From assembly GCA_902800435.1 (NCBI GenBank), contig CADCEQ010000001.1:1-64000 (forward strand): DNA of 64,000 nt. The letters are read 5' to 3'. The notes below the pieces were generated by a model. The model saw only the letters and a list, made by a program, of their open reading frames with translations, ran no database searches and was not told where the DNA came from. A program made the translations under genes and the position numbers. The stretch comes from an uncultured Prevotellaceae bacterium (GTDB lineage: Bacteria > Bacteroidota > Bacteroidia > Bacteroidales > Bacteroidaceae). Of this stretch, positions 8,768 through 17,617 are shown piece after piece (the first letter of the stretch is position 1; each line of letters starts with the position of its first letter).

Positions 8768-8861
8768 CAGCCTCCATGTTAACCGCAAGACGCTGACCGT
8801 TGTCAACCAGCTCGTCCTCGACAGCATCCGTGTGGAGGGACTGCAGCCTATAGCGATTTAG
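8766..8861 (+). pseudogene. Possible orphan C-terminal tail
   Basis: Between GH127 and the mutarotase an open frame reads NSLHVNRKTLTVVNQLVLDSIRVEGLQPIAI and stops at 8859-8861. It has no start of its own. It looks like natural protein, so it may be the tail of a lost gene, or the former end of the GH127 protein after a frameshift near 8760. I cannot name the family. Confidence 0.3.
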
Positions 8862-8882
8862 AGGTAATAAAAGAATGAGACC

Positions 8883-9260
8883 ATGAACGGCTATAAACAG
8901 AAAAACTACACTTGCAAGACGAAGCGATATGTCCAGACACTGGAGCTTCGCGACAACCCCGACATGATTGAGGAGTACCGCAAATGGCACTCCGAGGAAT
9001 ACCACTGGAAAGAGATACGCGACGGCATCAAGGCAGTCGGTATACTCGAGATGGAAATCTATATCCTCGGCACGCGCCTTGTCATGATTGTCGATGCCCC
9101 CGACGACTTCGACTGGCAGACGGCCATGGACAAACTTGCCACGCTGCCGCGTCAGGCAGAGTGGGAGGCGTTCGTGGCTCGGCTCCAAGGCTGTCGTGCT
9201 GACGCCCGGAGCGACGAGAAGTGGCAGATGATGGAGCGCATGTTCTATTTATATGAATAA
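8883..9260 (+). CDS. rhaM: L-rhamnose mutarotase
   Basis: A 125-residue protein of the RhaM/DUF718 family, which interconverts the alpha and beta anomers of L-rhamnose so that released rhamnose can enter catabolism. There is no signal peptide, so it is cytoplasmic. EEYRKWHSEEYHW aligns with EEYQRRHNPIW of E. coli RhaM, so Y32 and H36 stand for its Tyr18 and His22. The spacing EMEIYIL also matches the strand carrying Tyr41. The protein is about 20 residues longer than the E. coli enzyme, with a short N-terminal extension. It lies 11 bases upstream of the GH78 rhamnosidase gene in the same operon, which supports the role. Confidence 0.85.
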   Translation: MNGYKQKNYTCKTKRYVQTLELRDNPDMIEEYRKWHSEEYHWKEIRDGIKAVGILEMEIYILGTRLVMIVDAPDDFDWQTAMDKLATLPRQAEWEAFVARLQGCRADARSDEKWQMMERMFYLYE

Positions 9261-9271
9261 TATCTGCTGAT

Positions 9272-12200
9272 ATGAAAAAGATCATCATTTCCTTCTTGCT
9301 ACTCGTCAGCATGACGACAAACGCCCAATTAACAAGCGCCCTGCCCGACGAGGCATGGCGAGAATCAGAGTGGATCTGTGTGGCCGACGCACCAGAAGTG
9401 ACAGGGCGTGTTGACGACCACACACGGGCTGCCGACGGGGCCAGCTGGTTCTTCACAACAATATGGAACGAACAAAAAGTAGTGAAAGCCCTGTGGATGA
9501 CCGTGAGCCTCGGCGTGAACGAACTCTACGTGAACGGCGAGCGCATCGGCCGCGAAGTGCTCCGGCCGGGCTTCTCCCACCACAGCCGCACGAAGTATTC
9601 ATTCACCTACGACATTACCAGGCAGTTCCATAAGAAGAAGGGGCAGCTTAACAACCTCGAAGCCCAGGTAACGCCCGGCTGGTGGGCCGACAAAATCATC
9701 ACACCCAGCGGAAGCAACGGGATGTACGGGCAGAAGTGTGCCTTCCGTGGCGTGCTCGAACTGACCTTCGCCGACGGCACCACACGCAGATACGGAACCA
9801 ACACCAAAGACTGGCGGGCCGACATCTCGGGACCTGTGACCCACGCCGCCATCTTCGACGGCGAGGAGTATGATGCCCGCAAAGTCTGGGGGCATCAGCT
9901 GCCTGTCTTTCTCAAGGCACCGGCCGTCAGCCGGGAGTATAAAGGCATCATTGTGCCAGAAAACGGTGCTGAGGTCTATCATCTGACAGAACTGGCACTC
10001 ACCCCAAAGCGGGCTTACGTCTATTCCACGACAGAAGGCGCCACCGCAGAGGCTTACGGCAAGATTCTGATTGACCGCGAGTATCAGGAAGGCAAGCCGA
10101 TGGTCGTCCGCCCAGGCGAACACCTCGTCGTCGACTTCGGACAGAACTGCGCCGCTGTGCCCTCGTTCCGCTTCAAGGCCAAGGAGGGCACCCGCCTCAG
10201 CTGCCTGCCCGCAGAACTGCTGAACGACGGCAATGGCGCCAAGAGCCGCGGCATGGACGGCCCGGAGGGCAGCATCCACCGCCGCAACCTGCGCATCCAC
10301 GAGAAGAGCATCCGACTCGACTACACCTTTGCTGACAGCAAGAAGGCGGTCGACTTCACGCCCCGCGCCACCTTCTTCGGCTACCGCTACGTTGACATCA
10401 CCGCCACCGATGAGGTAGTCATTGAGCGCATACGGTCCGTACCCGTCAGCAGCATCACCCCGGAGATGGAAGCCGGCCACATCACCACGGGCAACGACCT
10501 CGTCAACCAGCTCATCTCGAACACCCTCTGGGGCATGCGCTCCAACTACCTCAGCGTGCCCACCGACTGTCCGCAGCGCAACGAACGGTTAGGATGGACG
10601 GCCGACACGCAGGTGTTCTGCGAGACGGGCACCTTCTTTGCCAACACCCGCCGCTTCTTCCATAAGTGGCTGCGCGACCTGCGCGACACGCAGAGTGCGG
10701 AGGGCGGCTTCCCCGGAGTGGCTCCCGCCGGACAGTACGGCTCATGGCAGAACGAGTATATGCGCGTGGGGTGGGCCGATGCCGGCATCATCGTGCCCTG
10801 GACCGTCTGGAAGCAGTATGGCGATGCGACGATTATCGAGGAGAGCTGGGAGTCGATGACGCGATACATGAGCCTCATCAGCGCGACGAAGTACGACCAC
10901 GTGGCACTGAGCAAGGAGAACGGCAACTACCAGTGGGCCGACTGGCTGAGCTACGAGCCGTTGGAGAGCTGCGGCGGCGGAGCCTTCAAGGACGGACAGC
11001 CGCTGCCCGAGGCCATCGAATACTGGAACTACCTGTGCGCCTCCTACTGGGCAATCGATGCCGCCATGATGAGCGACATGGCCCGGGCCACGGGGCGCAA
11101 CGCCGCTGAGTATGACACGATGGTGACTGAGGCCAAGGACTATCTGCGAGAGCACTTCTTCAATGCCGACGGCACCTTTAAGACGCCTGTCCTCAACACC
11201 ATGCAGACGCCCGCCCTCTTCGCCCTGCACAACAAGCTCTTCGACGGCAATGCCAAGGACAGGATGATTGAGCGCCTGCGCGAGAACTTCCGACAGCACG
11301 GCGACTGCCTGCAGACGGGCTTCCTCGGCACCTCCATCCTGATGCCCACGCTGACAGACAACGGCATGGCCGACGTGGCCTACACCCTGCTCTTCCAGCG
11401 CAAGAACCCCAGCTGGCTCTACTCCATCGACAACGGAGCAACCACCATCTGGGAACGCTGGAACAGCTACACCAGGGATAAGGGCATGGGGCCCAACGGC
11501 ATGAACAGCTTCAACCACTATGCCTACGGCGTCGTCTGCCAGTGGATTTGGCAGACGTGTGCCGGCATCGCTGCCGACCCCGCCTGTCCGGGCTTCAAGC
11601 ACATCATCATGCGCCCCATTCCCGACCGCCGGCTGGGCTATCTCGACGCCTCGTATCGTTCTGCCGCAGGCCTCATCAAGAGCAGTTGGAAGTATGAGGG
11701 CAACGAGTGGGTATGGACCTTCACCATCCCCCAAGGAGCTACCGCCACCGTGACACTCCCCGGCGAGGAGAAGAGCAAAGACTATGACGCCGGAACATAC
11801 ACGATTAAGAAGCAATTGACAGAGTCGCAGGAGCAAGACGAACTGAAGCCGCGGCTCGTGGTGTGTACTGACATCGCGCCAGCTGACGTTGAGCCCGACG
11901 ACATGGAGTCGATGGTCAGGCTGATGGCATACGCCGACATGTTCGAGATTGAGGCCATTATTACGTCGGTTGGCTGGAACTGCGACCCCTACCCGGCAGA
12001 GTGGGCGCAGTATCTGCACCGCGTCATCGAGGCTTACGGCAAGGATGTGACGAAGCTGATGCGACGGTCGGGGCAGACGGCGTTCATGCCGCTGGCGAAC
12101 GAGAGCCGGCAGCAGATCGGCTACTGGCCAAGCGCCGAGTACGTCAGGAGCCGCGCCGTGATGGGCAGTCGGCACGGCGGCATCAAGGCCATTGGCGAGG

Positions 12201-13177
12201 GTAATGACTCTGAGGGGAGCCGTCTGCTCATCCGTCTGGCCGACGAAGCCGACGAGCGCCCCATCTACGTGGCTGCATGGGGAGGGGCCAATACGCTGGC
12301 GCAAGCCATTTGGCGGGTGCAGCAGACGCGGAGCGGTGACGAAGTCAGAAACTTCGTCCGCAAGTTCCGGCTCTTCACCATCACCGACCAGGACATGAAA
12401 TACGACATGCGCATGAACCTTGCCTACAGTTCGCACCAGTGGCTGCGCAAGGACTTCCCTGACGACTTGCAGTTCGTCTGGGACGAGGGTGCCTGGCAGG
12501 AGCAATGCGAGCTCGGCAAGCAGCACTGGCAGCAGCACAAGGACGGCATACAGGGACGCGGTGCCTTAGGCCAGGAATATCCCACATACAAATGGGGCGT
12601 CGAGGGCGACACGCCGAGCATGCTATTTGTCATGCCAAACGGCCTGAACGACCCCGAAGACCCGCTCCAGGCCGGATGGGCAGGCTACCACCAGCGCGGA
12701 CGCTGCGCCGACTCGCTCACCACGGCCTGGGGCTGCTGGACGGAGCCTGTGCGCACCGCCAGCGTTGGCTATAAGCGACGCTTCTATCCAGACGAGCTCA
12801 GCGACTTCCTGGCCCGCATGCAATGGGCTGAGAAGGGCGAGGGCAACCGTAACCCGCAGGTCATCGTCGACCGCCACAAGGGTCATCAGCCCATTTATAT
12901 TGATGCAAAGGCTGGCGATAACGTCCGTCTCGACGCCTCCAAATCGGCAGACCCCGACGGCGACAGCCTCACCTTCCTCTGGTGGCAACAGCCGGAGATT
13001 GGTACGGCGAAAGCCGTCATCGAGCACCCCGATCAGCCGACTGCCACAGTCCACATCCCTGCCGACACCCACGACACCACCATCCACATCGTCTGCGAAG
13101 TTCACGACAACGGTCCTTTCCACCTCGTCGCATACCGGCGGATTATCATACGCGTCACGCCTAACGTAAGCACGTGA
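9272..13177 (+). CDS. GH78 alpha-L-rhamnosidase fused to a DUF1593-like protein
   Basis: A 1301-residue secreted two-part protein. After the signal peptide (1-18), residues 20-850 form a GH78 rhamnosidase: N-terminal beta-sandwich domains, then the (alpha/alpha)6 barrel with the general acid E438 in DCPQRNERLGW and the general base E728 in TTIWERW. Residues from about 858 to the end (RLVVCTDIAPADVEPDDMES...) resemble the DUF1593 family (Sde0182-like), a nucleoside-hydrolase-type fold with an acidic DVEPDD metal-site-like loop, followed by an Ig-like C-terminal domain (DASKSADPDGDSLTFLWW). GH78 proteins usually end near residue 850-900 and DUF1593 proteins are usually separate, so this looks like a gene fusion. 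The join (KKQLTESQEQDELKP) has no stop and no palindromic repeat. It removes alpha-rhamnose, feeding the mutarotase made just upstream. Confidence 0.85.
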   Translation: MKKIIISFLLLVSMTTNAQLTSALPDEAWRESEWICVADAPEVTGRVDDHTRAADGASWFFTTIWNEQKVVKALWMTVSLGVNELYVNGERIGREVLRPGFSHHSRTKYSFTYDITRQFHKKKGQLNNLEAQVTPGWWADKIITPSGSNGMYGQKCAFRGVLELTFADGTTRRYGTNTKDWRADISGPVTHAAIFDGEEYDARKVWGHQLPVFLKAPAVSREYKGIIVPENGAEVYHLTELALTPKRAYVYSTTEGATAEAYGKILIDREYQEGKPMVVRPGEHLVVDFGQNCAAVPSFRFKAKEGTRLSCLPAELLNDGNGAKSRGMDGPEGSIHRRNLRIHEKSIRLDYTFADSKKAVDFTPRATFFGYRYVDITATDEVVIERIRSVPVSSITPEMEAGHITTGNDLVNQLISNTLWGMRSNYLSVPTDCPQRNERLGWTADTQVFCETGTFFANTRRFFHKWLRDLRDTQSAEGGFPGVAPAGQYGSWQNEYMRVGWADAGIIVPWTVWKQYGDATIIEESWESMTRYMSLISATKYDHVALSKENGNYQWADWLSYEPLESCGGGAFKDGQPLPEAIEYWNYLCASYWAIDAAMMSDMARATGRNAAEYDTMVTEAKDYLREHFFNADGTFKTPVLNTMQTPALFALHNKLFDGNAKDRMIERLRENFRQHGDCLQTGFLGTSILMPTLTDNGMADVAYTLLFQRKNPSWLYSIDNGATTIWERWNSYTRDKGMGPNGMNSFNHYAYGVVCQWIWQTCAGIAADPACPGFKHIIMRPIPDRRLGYLDASYRSAAGLIKSSWKYEGNEWVWTFTIPQGATATVTLPGEEKSKDYDAGTYTIKKQLTESQEQDELKPRLVVCTDIAPADVEPDDMESMVRLMAYADMFEIEAIITSVGWNCDPYPAEWAQYLHRVIEAYGKDVTKLMRRSGQTAFMPLANESRQQIGYWPSAEYVRSRAVMGSRHGGIKAIGEGNDSEGSRLLIRLADEADERPIYVAAWGGANTLAQAIWRVQQTRSGDEVRNFVRKFRLFTITDQDMKYDMRMNLAYSSHQWLRKDFPDDLQFVWDEGAWQEQCELGKQHWQQHKDGIQGRGALGQEYPTYKWGVEGDTPSMLFVMPNGLNDPEDPLQAGWAGYHQRGRCADSLTTAWGCWTEPVRTASVGYKRRFYPDELSDFLARMQWAEKGEGNRNPQVIVDRHKGHQPIYIDAKAGDNVRLDASKSADPDGDSLTFLWWQQPEIGTAKAVIEHPDQPTATVHIPADTHDTTIHIVCEVHDNGPFHLVAYRRIIIRVTPNVST

Positions 13178-13203
13178 ATCGAAGAAAAGCGGCCGGTTTA
13201 GAA

Positions 13204-13266
13204 CGTTCCCACGGCGTGGGACAATTGTCCCAAGGGCTGGGACAAACGTCCCAGGCCGTGGGAACG
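13204..13266. terminator. Nested three-hairpin element between convergent genes
   Basis: CGTTCCCACGG (13204-13214) pairs with CCGTGGGAACG (13256-13266). Inside lie a perfect 16-base palindrome TGGGACAATTGTCCCA (13217-13232) and CTGGGAC/GTCCCAG (13237-13254). The result is a cloverleaf-like structure between the converging GH78 and GH30 genes. It may be a bidirectional terminator or a repeat element. Confidence 0.6.
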
Positions 13267-13296
13267 ATATAAAGGCAGGAGTGACAAGAAGGAAAA

Positions 13297-15765
13297 TTAA
13301 GGTATCACCACTTTCCGCCCATCAATGATGTATATCCCCTTTTGCAGCTGCGACTTATTGACGCGGCGGCCTGAGAGGTCGTATGATTGACGATTTACGG
13401 ATTGACGATTTACTATTGAAACGTTGTGGAATTGAGGAATTTCCTCGATTCCATCGGCAATCTGGGTAGCGGTGAGCGGCATAAGCATCCACTGGCGGTG
13501 GATGGGCGTGGAGTTGCTGTCCTGATACTGCCAGACGGTGACCGTAGTGCCGGCAGCCGTCGACTCGTTGGTCAGGTCGAAGCCGTGACTGCGGCCCTTG
13601 CTGGCCAGAATCTTGAAGTAAGGATAGTCGACCACATCGATGTAGAAGTCCTGCTCGCTGGCCTCAGCCTTCTGAGCTGTCAGCGACGAACTGCCGTTGT
13701 TGCGGTGAGCGGTGAGGCGCATGCTGAGGGCATTCTGCAGCGTGTAGGTGCCGCTGCCTGTATCACTCAGTTTCCAGCGCTGGGCGTCGCCGTAGCTGAT
13801 GTCCTCGATGGTCACCTTCGTACCCTTTGCCGTAATGGCGCGTGTCATCTCATGACGCGGTATGATGAGGTATTCACATCCATTGCGCAGCAGTTCCTTC
13901 GGGCCGGCAGCCGTGCTGCGGGCTGGAATGAGGAGCGTGACTATCGACTGGGCAGGCATGATGACCTTGAGCACGTTGTCATTGAGGGTAAGCCCAGTTT
14001 TTGTGCTGGTCAGATTCTCGTTGGTAGATGTGCGGTAAGCCTTGATGCTGCTGAGCGAGGGCAGGTCGCTGAAGAGCGAGAGGTCAATGTTGTGAATGGT
14101 CTTGGCTCCCTCATTGAGCAGTACGAGTACCAGCGTGTCGCGGTCGGCATTGACGGCGGCTAATGACTGCGCGCAGGGCGAGGTGATGATGTCGTAGCCG
14201 TGGCGGATGAAGCGCGAGCAGTGCTGGCGTATGTAGAAGTTTTTCACCTTCTGGTAAGTCTGGCTGGCAAAGCTGCCGCGGATGGTACACCACTGGTCGT
14301 TGGCCTCCTCCATATACTGCCAGTCAATCCAGGCTTCGGGCTGTATGTAGCGCATATCGTCGAAGAGCCGCTGCGTCAGCGCGAGATTGCCGCCAATGCC
14401 GTTGCCGCCCGAGCCGGTCTCGCTCATCCAGAGCGGCTTCTTATTCTGGTGGGCCAGCAGGGCCAGACGGGCGCGGTCGGCATTATTGCCGGAATAGGTG
14501 TGCGTGTTCCACTGTCCCACCAGAGGCAGAACGCCGGCACTCTTGTACTGTTTAAAGCCCTCTACGCTGAGTCCGATGTTGGTCTCGTCGGAAGCAGAGA
14601 TGACCGTGTTAAGCCCCGACTCTCGCAGAATAGGCTCCAGCACGCGGATGAACTTCACCTGCGACTGGTAGTCGAAGTGACAGCCCTCCTGCGGACCATT
14701 GGCGTACCAGAAGTTGGTCACCGACTCGTTGAAAGGCTCCAGCGTCTTAAACTCAATGCCGTACTCGTCCTTGTAGTGCTTGCAGACATCGACCAGATAG
14801 TGGGCAAACTCCTCGTAATACTCTGGCTTCAGGTTGTCCTTCCCGCCGTCGGTATTGCCGCTTACGCAGCCGCTGTAGGTCATGTAGTAGGGGCAGGAGT
14901 TGCTGAACGCCTCGAACACGGCATCAGGCCGCTTCTCCTTAATTTTCAGCATAATCTTGCGCTGGGCGGCATCGCGGTCCCAGTGGTATTCGTCGCCGCT
15001 GAAGTCCTTGAAGCCCTCCATCTCGGCGCGCAAGCCCTTGCCGCGCCCCATGTGATGCTGGTCGCAGTGGCGGTTCTCAGGGTCGTCGCCGCCGCCTATG
15101 TTATAGCGGAATATAGAATAGTTCAGCCCCGTCGGACTGACCATCCACTCTACAATCTCGTCAATCTTCTTGTCAGTCCACTTGCCGCACTGGCCTGCCC
15201 ACCAGCAGAGCGACACGCCCCAGCCATCGAAGTGCTGACGCACCAACTGCGGACAGATTGTGTAACTGAGGGTATCGGTTGGCGGTGCCTGCTTCACGTT
15301 CTCGCTGAAGTACCACTGGTGCTTCATGTCCGAGCCGTTCTTGTCGGTAAACGCCTTCTGGTGGGCATCGTTGCTGTCGGTCCCCAGATATTTGTTGTTC
15401 GACTTACAGCGCAGCTTCACATACTGCCCCATTGCCTGCTCGATGGCCCATTTGGCTTCGTCGCCCGAGGCGGTCGTTATGAATGTCGAGTTCCACTGTC
15501 CTGACTGTGACAGGTATTTCTCCTGACCGGCCACCTGAATGGTGTAGTAGCCTTGGCCGTCGGGGGTCACGGTCATCTGCTGCGGACTGGATTTGGTCGA
15601 TGCTTCAATCCATCCGCCATCATCGACACCACACTCCATGTGGTTGCCGCTGCTGTGCATCAGATAGAGTGTTGTAGCTTTACTGAAACTGGTCTGTCCC
15701 AAAGCCGTAGCCAAAACTGCCACGACCATAACAAGCAATGATAGTAGTCTCTTATTCATAGCCAT
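13297..15765 (-). CDS. GH30 family glycosidase with two beta-trefoil lectin-like domains
   Basis: An 822-residue secreted enzyme. The frame is open to 15825, but a -7 box at 15781-15788 lies inside that extension, so I take the ATG at 15765 (MAMNKRLLSLLVMVVAVLATALGQ, a signal peptide). Residues 25-150 look like a beta-trefoil. The GH30 barrel follows, with acid/base E347 in EPFNES and nucleophile E449 in WMSETGSGG. Residues about 640-790 form a second ricin-type trefoil with the QRW and RQWML repeats. The end (YDLSGRRV...KGIYIIDGRKVVIP) is a C-terminal sorting tail, so the protein is probably exported by type IX secretion. The barrel resembles GH30 endo-beta-1,6-galactanases, which would suit arabinogalactan, but activity is inferred. 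Converges on the GH78 operon and diverges from GH32. Confidence 0.8.
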   Translation of the reverse strand: MAMNKRLLSLLVMVVAVLATALGQTSFSKATTLYLMHSSGNHMECGVDDGGWIEASTKSSPQQMTVTPDGQGYYTIQVAGQEKYLSQSGQWNSTFITTASGDEAKWAIEQAMGQYVKLRCKSNNKYLGTDSNDAHQKAFTDKNGSDMKHQWYFSENVKQAPPTDTLSYTICPQLVRQHFDGWGVSLCWWAGQCGKWTDKKIDEIVEWMVSPTGLNYSIFRYNIGGGDDPENRHCDQHHMGRGKGLRAEMEGFKDFSGDEYHWDRDAAQRKIMLKIKEKRPDAVFEAFSNSCPYYMTYSGCVSGNTDGGKDNLKPEYYEEFAHYLVDVCKHYKDEYGIEFKTLEPFNESVTNFWYANGPQEGCHFDYQSQVKFIRVLEPILRESGLNTVISASDETNIGLSVEGFKQYKSAGVLPLVGQWNTHTYSGNNADRARLALLAHQNKKPLWMSETGSGGNGIGGNLALTQRLFDDMRYIQPEAWIDWQYMEEANDQWCTIRGSFASQTYQKVKNFYIRQHCSRFIRHGYDIITSPCAQSLAAVNADRDTLVLVLLNEGAKTIHNIDLSLFSDLPSLSSIKAYRTSTNENLTSTKTGLTLNDNVLKVIMPAQSIVTLLIPARSTAAGPKELLRNGCEYLIIPRHEMTRAITAKGTKVTIEDISYGDAQRWKLSDTGSGTYTLQNALSMRLTAHRNNGSSSLTAQKAEASEQDFYIDVVDYPYFKILASKGRSHGFDLTNESTAAGTTVTVWQYQDSNSTPIHRQWMLMPLTATQIADGIEEIPQFHNVSIVNRQSVNRQSYDLSGRRVNKSQLQKGIYIIDGRKVVIP

Positions 15766-15780
15766 AACGATAAGTCGGTA

Positions 15781-15788
15781 CAAAGGTA
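15781..15788 (-). promoter_or_regulatory. -7 box of the GH30 gene
   Basis: On the minus strand this reads TACCTTTG, matching TAnnTTTG, 15 bases upstream of the chosen ATG at 15765. It excludes the longer start at 15825. No clear -33 element. Confidence 0.65.
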
Positions 15789-15829
15789 CATATTTTTGAT
15801 GAGACACGAAGAATTCCAGTAGCAATAAT

Positions 15830-15863
15830 CGTTCAATGACATGGAAAAATGTTTCATTGAACG
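15830..15863. promoter_or_regulatory. Dyad between divergent GH30 and GH32 promoters
   Basis: CGTTCAATGA (15830-15839) and TCATTGAACG (15854-15863) are exact inverted copies separated by 14 bases, with a second short CAT/ATG pairing inside. It lies between the two -7 boxes, 41 bases from one and 52 from the other, and so could bind a dimeric regulator of both genes. The regulator is unknown. Confidence 0.5.
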
Positions 15864-15915
15864 TTTTTTCTTCGTAAATGTAACGGAAATGATAGCGCGT
15901 TTAAGGGAAAAGCGG

Positions 15916-15923
15916 TATTTTTG
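15916..15923 (+). promoter_or_regulatory. -7 box of the GH32 / transporter / fructokinase operon
   Basis: TATTTTTG matches TAnnTTTG, 35 bases upstream of the ATG. The following bases are shared with the SusC promoter at 62717: TTTGCAGCAGAATTTT occurs at both. No clear -33 element, which suggests that an activator is needed. Confidence 0.65.
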
Positions 15924-15958
15924 CAGCAGAATTTTCAATAAACTAAAAACTGAAGGAA

Positions 15959-17611
15959 ATGAAGAAACTGTTTTTGACATTGATGGCGCTGATGACGCTC
16001 ACCCTCGCCGAGGCACAGGTCAAGCCGATGGTTTTGGGCGAGAAGCACGCCATGCTCCGTGTTGGTGGTTCGAAGTACGTTCTGCTGCCCGTGCAGGAGA
16101 CTGAGGAGATTGCGGCCATCGCCGTGCTCGACTCACGTAACGAAATGGTGCAGCGCATTAACGTGAAGCTCGCCGTCGACCGTGTAGACTACTGGGTGCC
16201 CTACGAGCTGAAGGGAGCCCGTCTTTTAGACATCGAGTTCCACGGCGACCGCCGACAGAAAGGTGCTGTAGGCGAATTCGTCTGTTGGAAGGAGATCAAG
16301 CTTTCCAACACGTTTGACACGGCTAACCGCGAGCACTTCCGTCCGGCCTACCACCACACGCCGGTCTACGGCTGGATGAACGACCCGAACGGTATGTTCT
16401 ACAAGGACGGCGTCTGGCACCTCTATTATCAGTACAACCCCTACGGCTCGCAGTGGGAGAACATGCACTGGGGCCACTCCACGTCGAAGGACCTGATCCA
16501 TTGGGAGGCACAGCCCCTCACCTTCGAGCCCGACTGGCTGGGCAGCATCTTCAGCGGCTCGTGCGTGACCAACGGCAACGAGGTGGTGGCATTCTACACC
16601 TCGGCCGGACATCACCAGACACAGTCGATGGCCATCTCGAACGATAACGGCCGCACCTTCAAGAAATACGAGGGCAACCCCGTCATCACCAGCGACAAGC
16701 CCGACTTCCGCGACCCCAACGTCTTCTGGTATGAGCCGACGAAGCGCTGGATCATGATTCTCGCCGTGGGACAGGAGATGCAGCTCTACTCCTCGGCCGA
16801 CCTGAAGGACTGGAAGTACGAGTCGGCCTTCGGTCAGGAATACGGCAACCATAGCGGTGTGTGGGAGTGCCCCGACCTGTTTAAGATAGGCGAGAAGTGG
16901 GTGCTGCTCTGCAACATCAACCCCGGCGGTCCGTTCGGAGGCTCCGCCACACAGTATTTCGTGGGACAGTTCGACGGACATAAGTTCACCTGCGAGTCGA
17001 TGCCGAAGGTAACCAAGTGGCTCGACTACGGCAAGGACCACTACGCTACCGTATCGTTCTACAACGCCCCCGAGAACCGCCGCGTGGTGCTGGCCTGGAT
17101 GTCGAACTGGCAGTATGCCAACCAGGTGCCCACCAAGCAGTTCCGCTCAGCCAATTCCATTCCCCGCGACCTCGGACTGTTCCGCCACGGCGAGGAGACC
17201 TACGTCAGCGTGGTGCCCTCGAAGGAGATGCTGGCCGCTCGCGGCGCAAAGGTGAAGAAGCCGACGGAGACCTGCGAAATCGTTGTCGACATGAAAGGCC
17301 AGACCGAGATTGTGCTGTCGAACACCAAGGGCGAGCAGGTCATCATGACCTACGACGCCGCTAAGCAGACCTTCTCTATGGACCGCACGAAGAGCGGCGA
17401 CGTCAGCTTCAGCGAGGCCTTCCCCTGCGTGACCACGGCCCCCACCTACGGCAGCATCCGCCAGCTGCGTCTCTTCATCGACCGCTGCAGCATCGAGGTC
17501 TTCGATGCTGAGGGCAAGGTGGCAATGACCAACCTCGTGTTCCCCTCCGAAGCCTACAATAATATTAAGGTAAAGGGCGGCAAGGCTACTATCTACGACA
17601 TCAAATACTAA
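15959..17611 (+). CDS. GH32 family fructan exo-hydrolase (levanase/inulinase/invertase type)
   Basis: A 550-residue classic GH32 enzyme that releases fructose from fructans or sucrose. Signal peptide residues 1-20 without a lipobox, so probably periplasmic. Residues 21-118 form the N-terminal domain found on many Bacteroides GH32 proteins (DUF4980-like). The propeller has the full set: nucleophile D142 in WMNDPNG, RDP with D252, acid/base E303 in ECPD. The C-terminal beta-sandwich ends SIEVFDAEG...MTNLVFPSEAYNN. It is the first gene of an operon, six bases before the MFS transporter and followed by fructokinase: hydrolysis, import, phosphorylation. This is the same gene order as part of the Bacteroides thetaiotaomicron levan locus. 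Confidence 0.92.
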   Translation: MKKLFLTLMALMTLTLAEAQVKPMVLGEKHAMLRVGGSKYVLLPVQETEEIAAIAVLDSRNEMVQRINVKLAVDRVDYWVPYELKGARLLDIEFHGDRRQKGAVGEFVCWKEIKLSNTFDTANREHFRPAYHHTPVYGWMNDPNGMFYKDGVWHLYYQYNPYGSQWENMHWGHSTSKDLIHWEAQPLTFEPDWLGSIFSGSCVTNGNEVVAFYTSAGHHQTQSMAISNDNGRTFKKYEGNPVITSDKPDFRDPNVFWYEPTKRWIMILAVGQEMQLYSSADLKDWKYESAFGQEYGNHSGVWECPDLFKIGEKWVLLCNINPGGPFGGSATQYFVGQFDGHKFTCESMPKVTKWLDYGKDHYATVSFYNAPENRRVVLAWMSNWQYANQVPTKQFRSANSIPRDLGLFRHGEETYVSVVPSKEMLAARGAKVKKPTETCEIVVDMKGQTEIVLSNTKGEQVIMTYDAAKQTFSMDRTKSGDVSFSEAFPCVTTAPTYGSIRQLRLFIDRCSIEVFDAEGKVAMTNLVFPSEAYNNIKVKGGKATIYDIKY

Positions 17612-17617
17612 AGCAAT

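Noticed and set aside
10742..12538. 598-codon open frame on the minus strand
   Set aside because: Lies wholly inside the GH78-DUF1593 gene, which has catalytic motifs. The antisense translation has no recognisable domain and arises from the GC-rich third positions.
14200..15504. 434-codon plus-strand frame
   Set aside because: Antisense to the GH30 gene, whose active-site motifs and lectin domains are clear; the product is Val/Leu-rich with no family features.
15766..15825. Longer GH30 start
   Set aside because: The extension covers the -7 box and puts 20 non-hydrophobic residues before the signal peptide.
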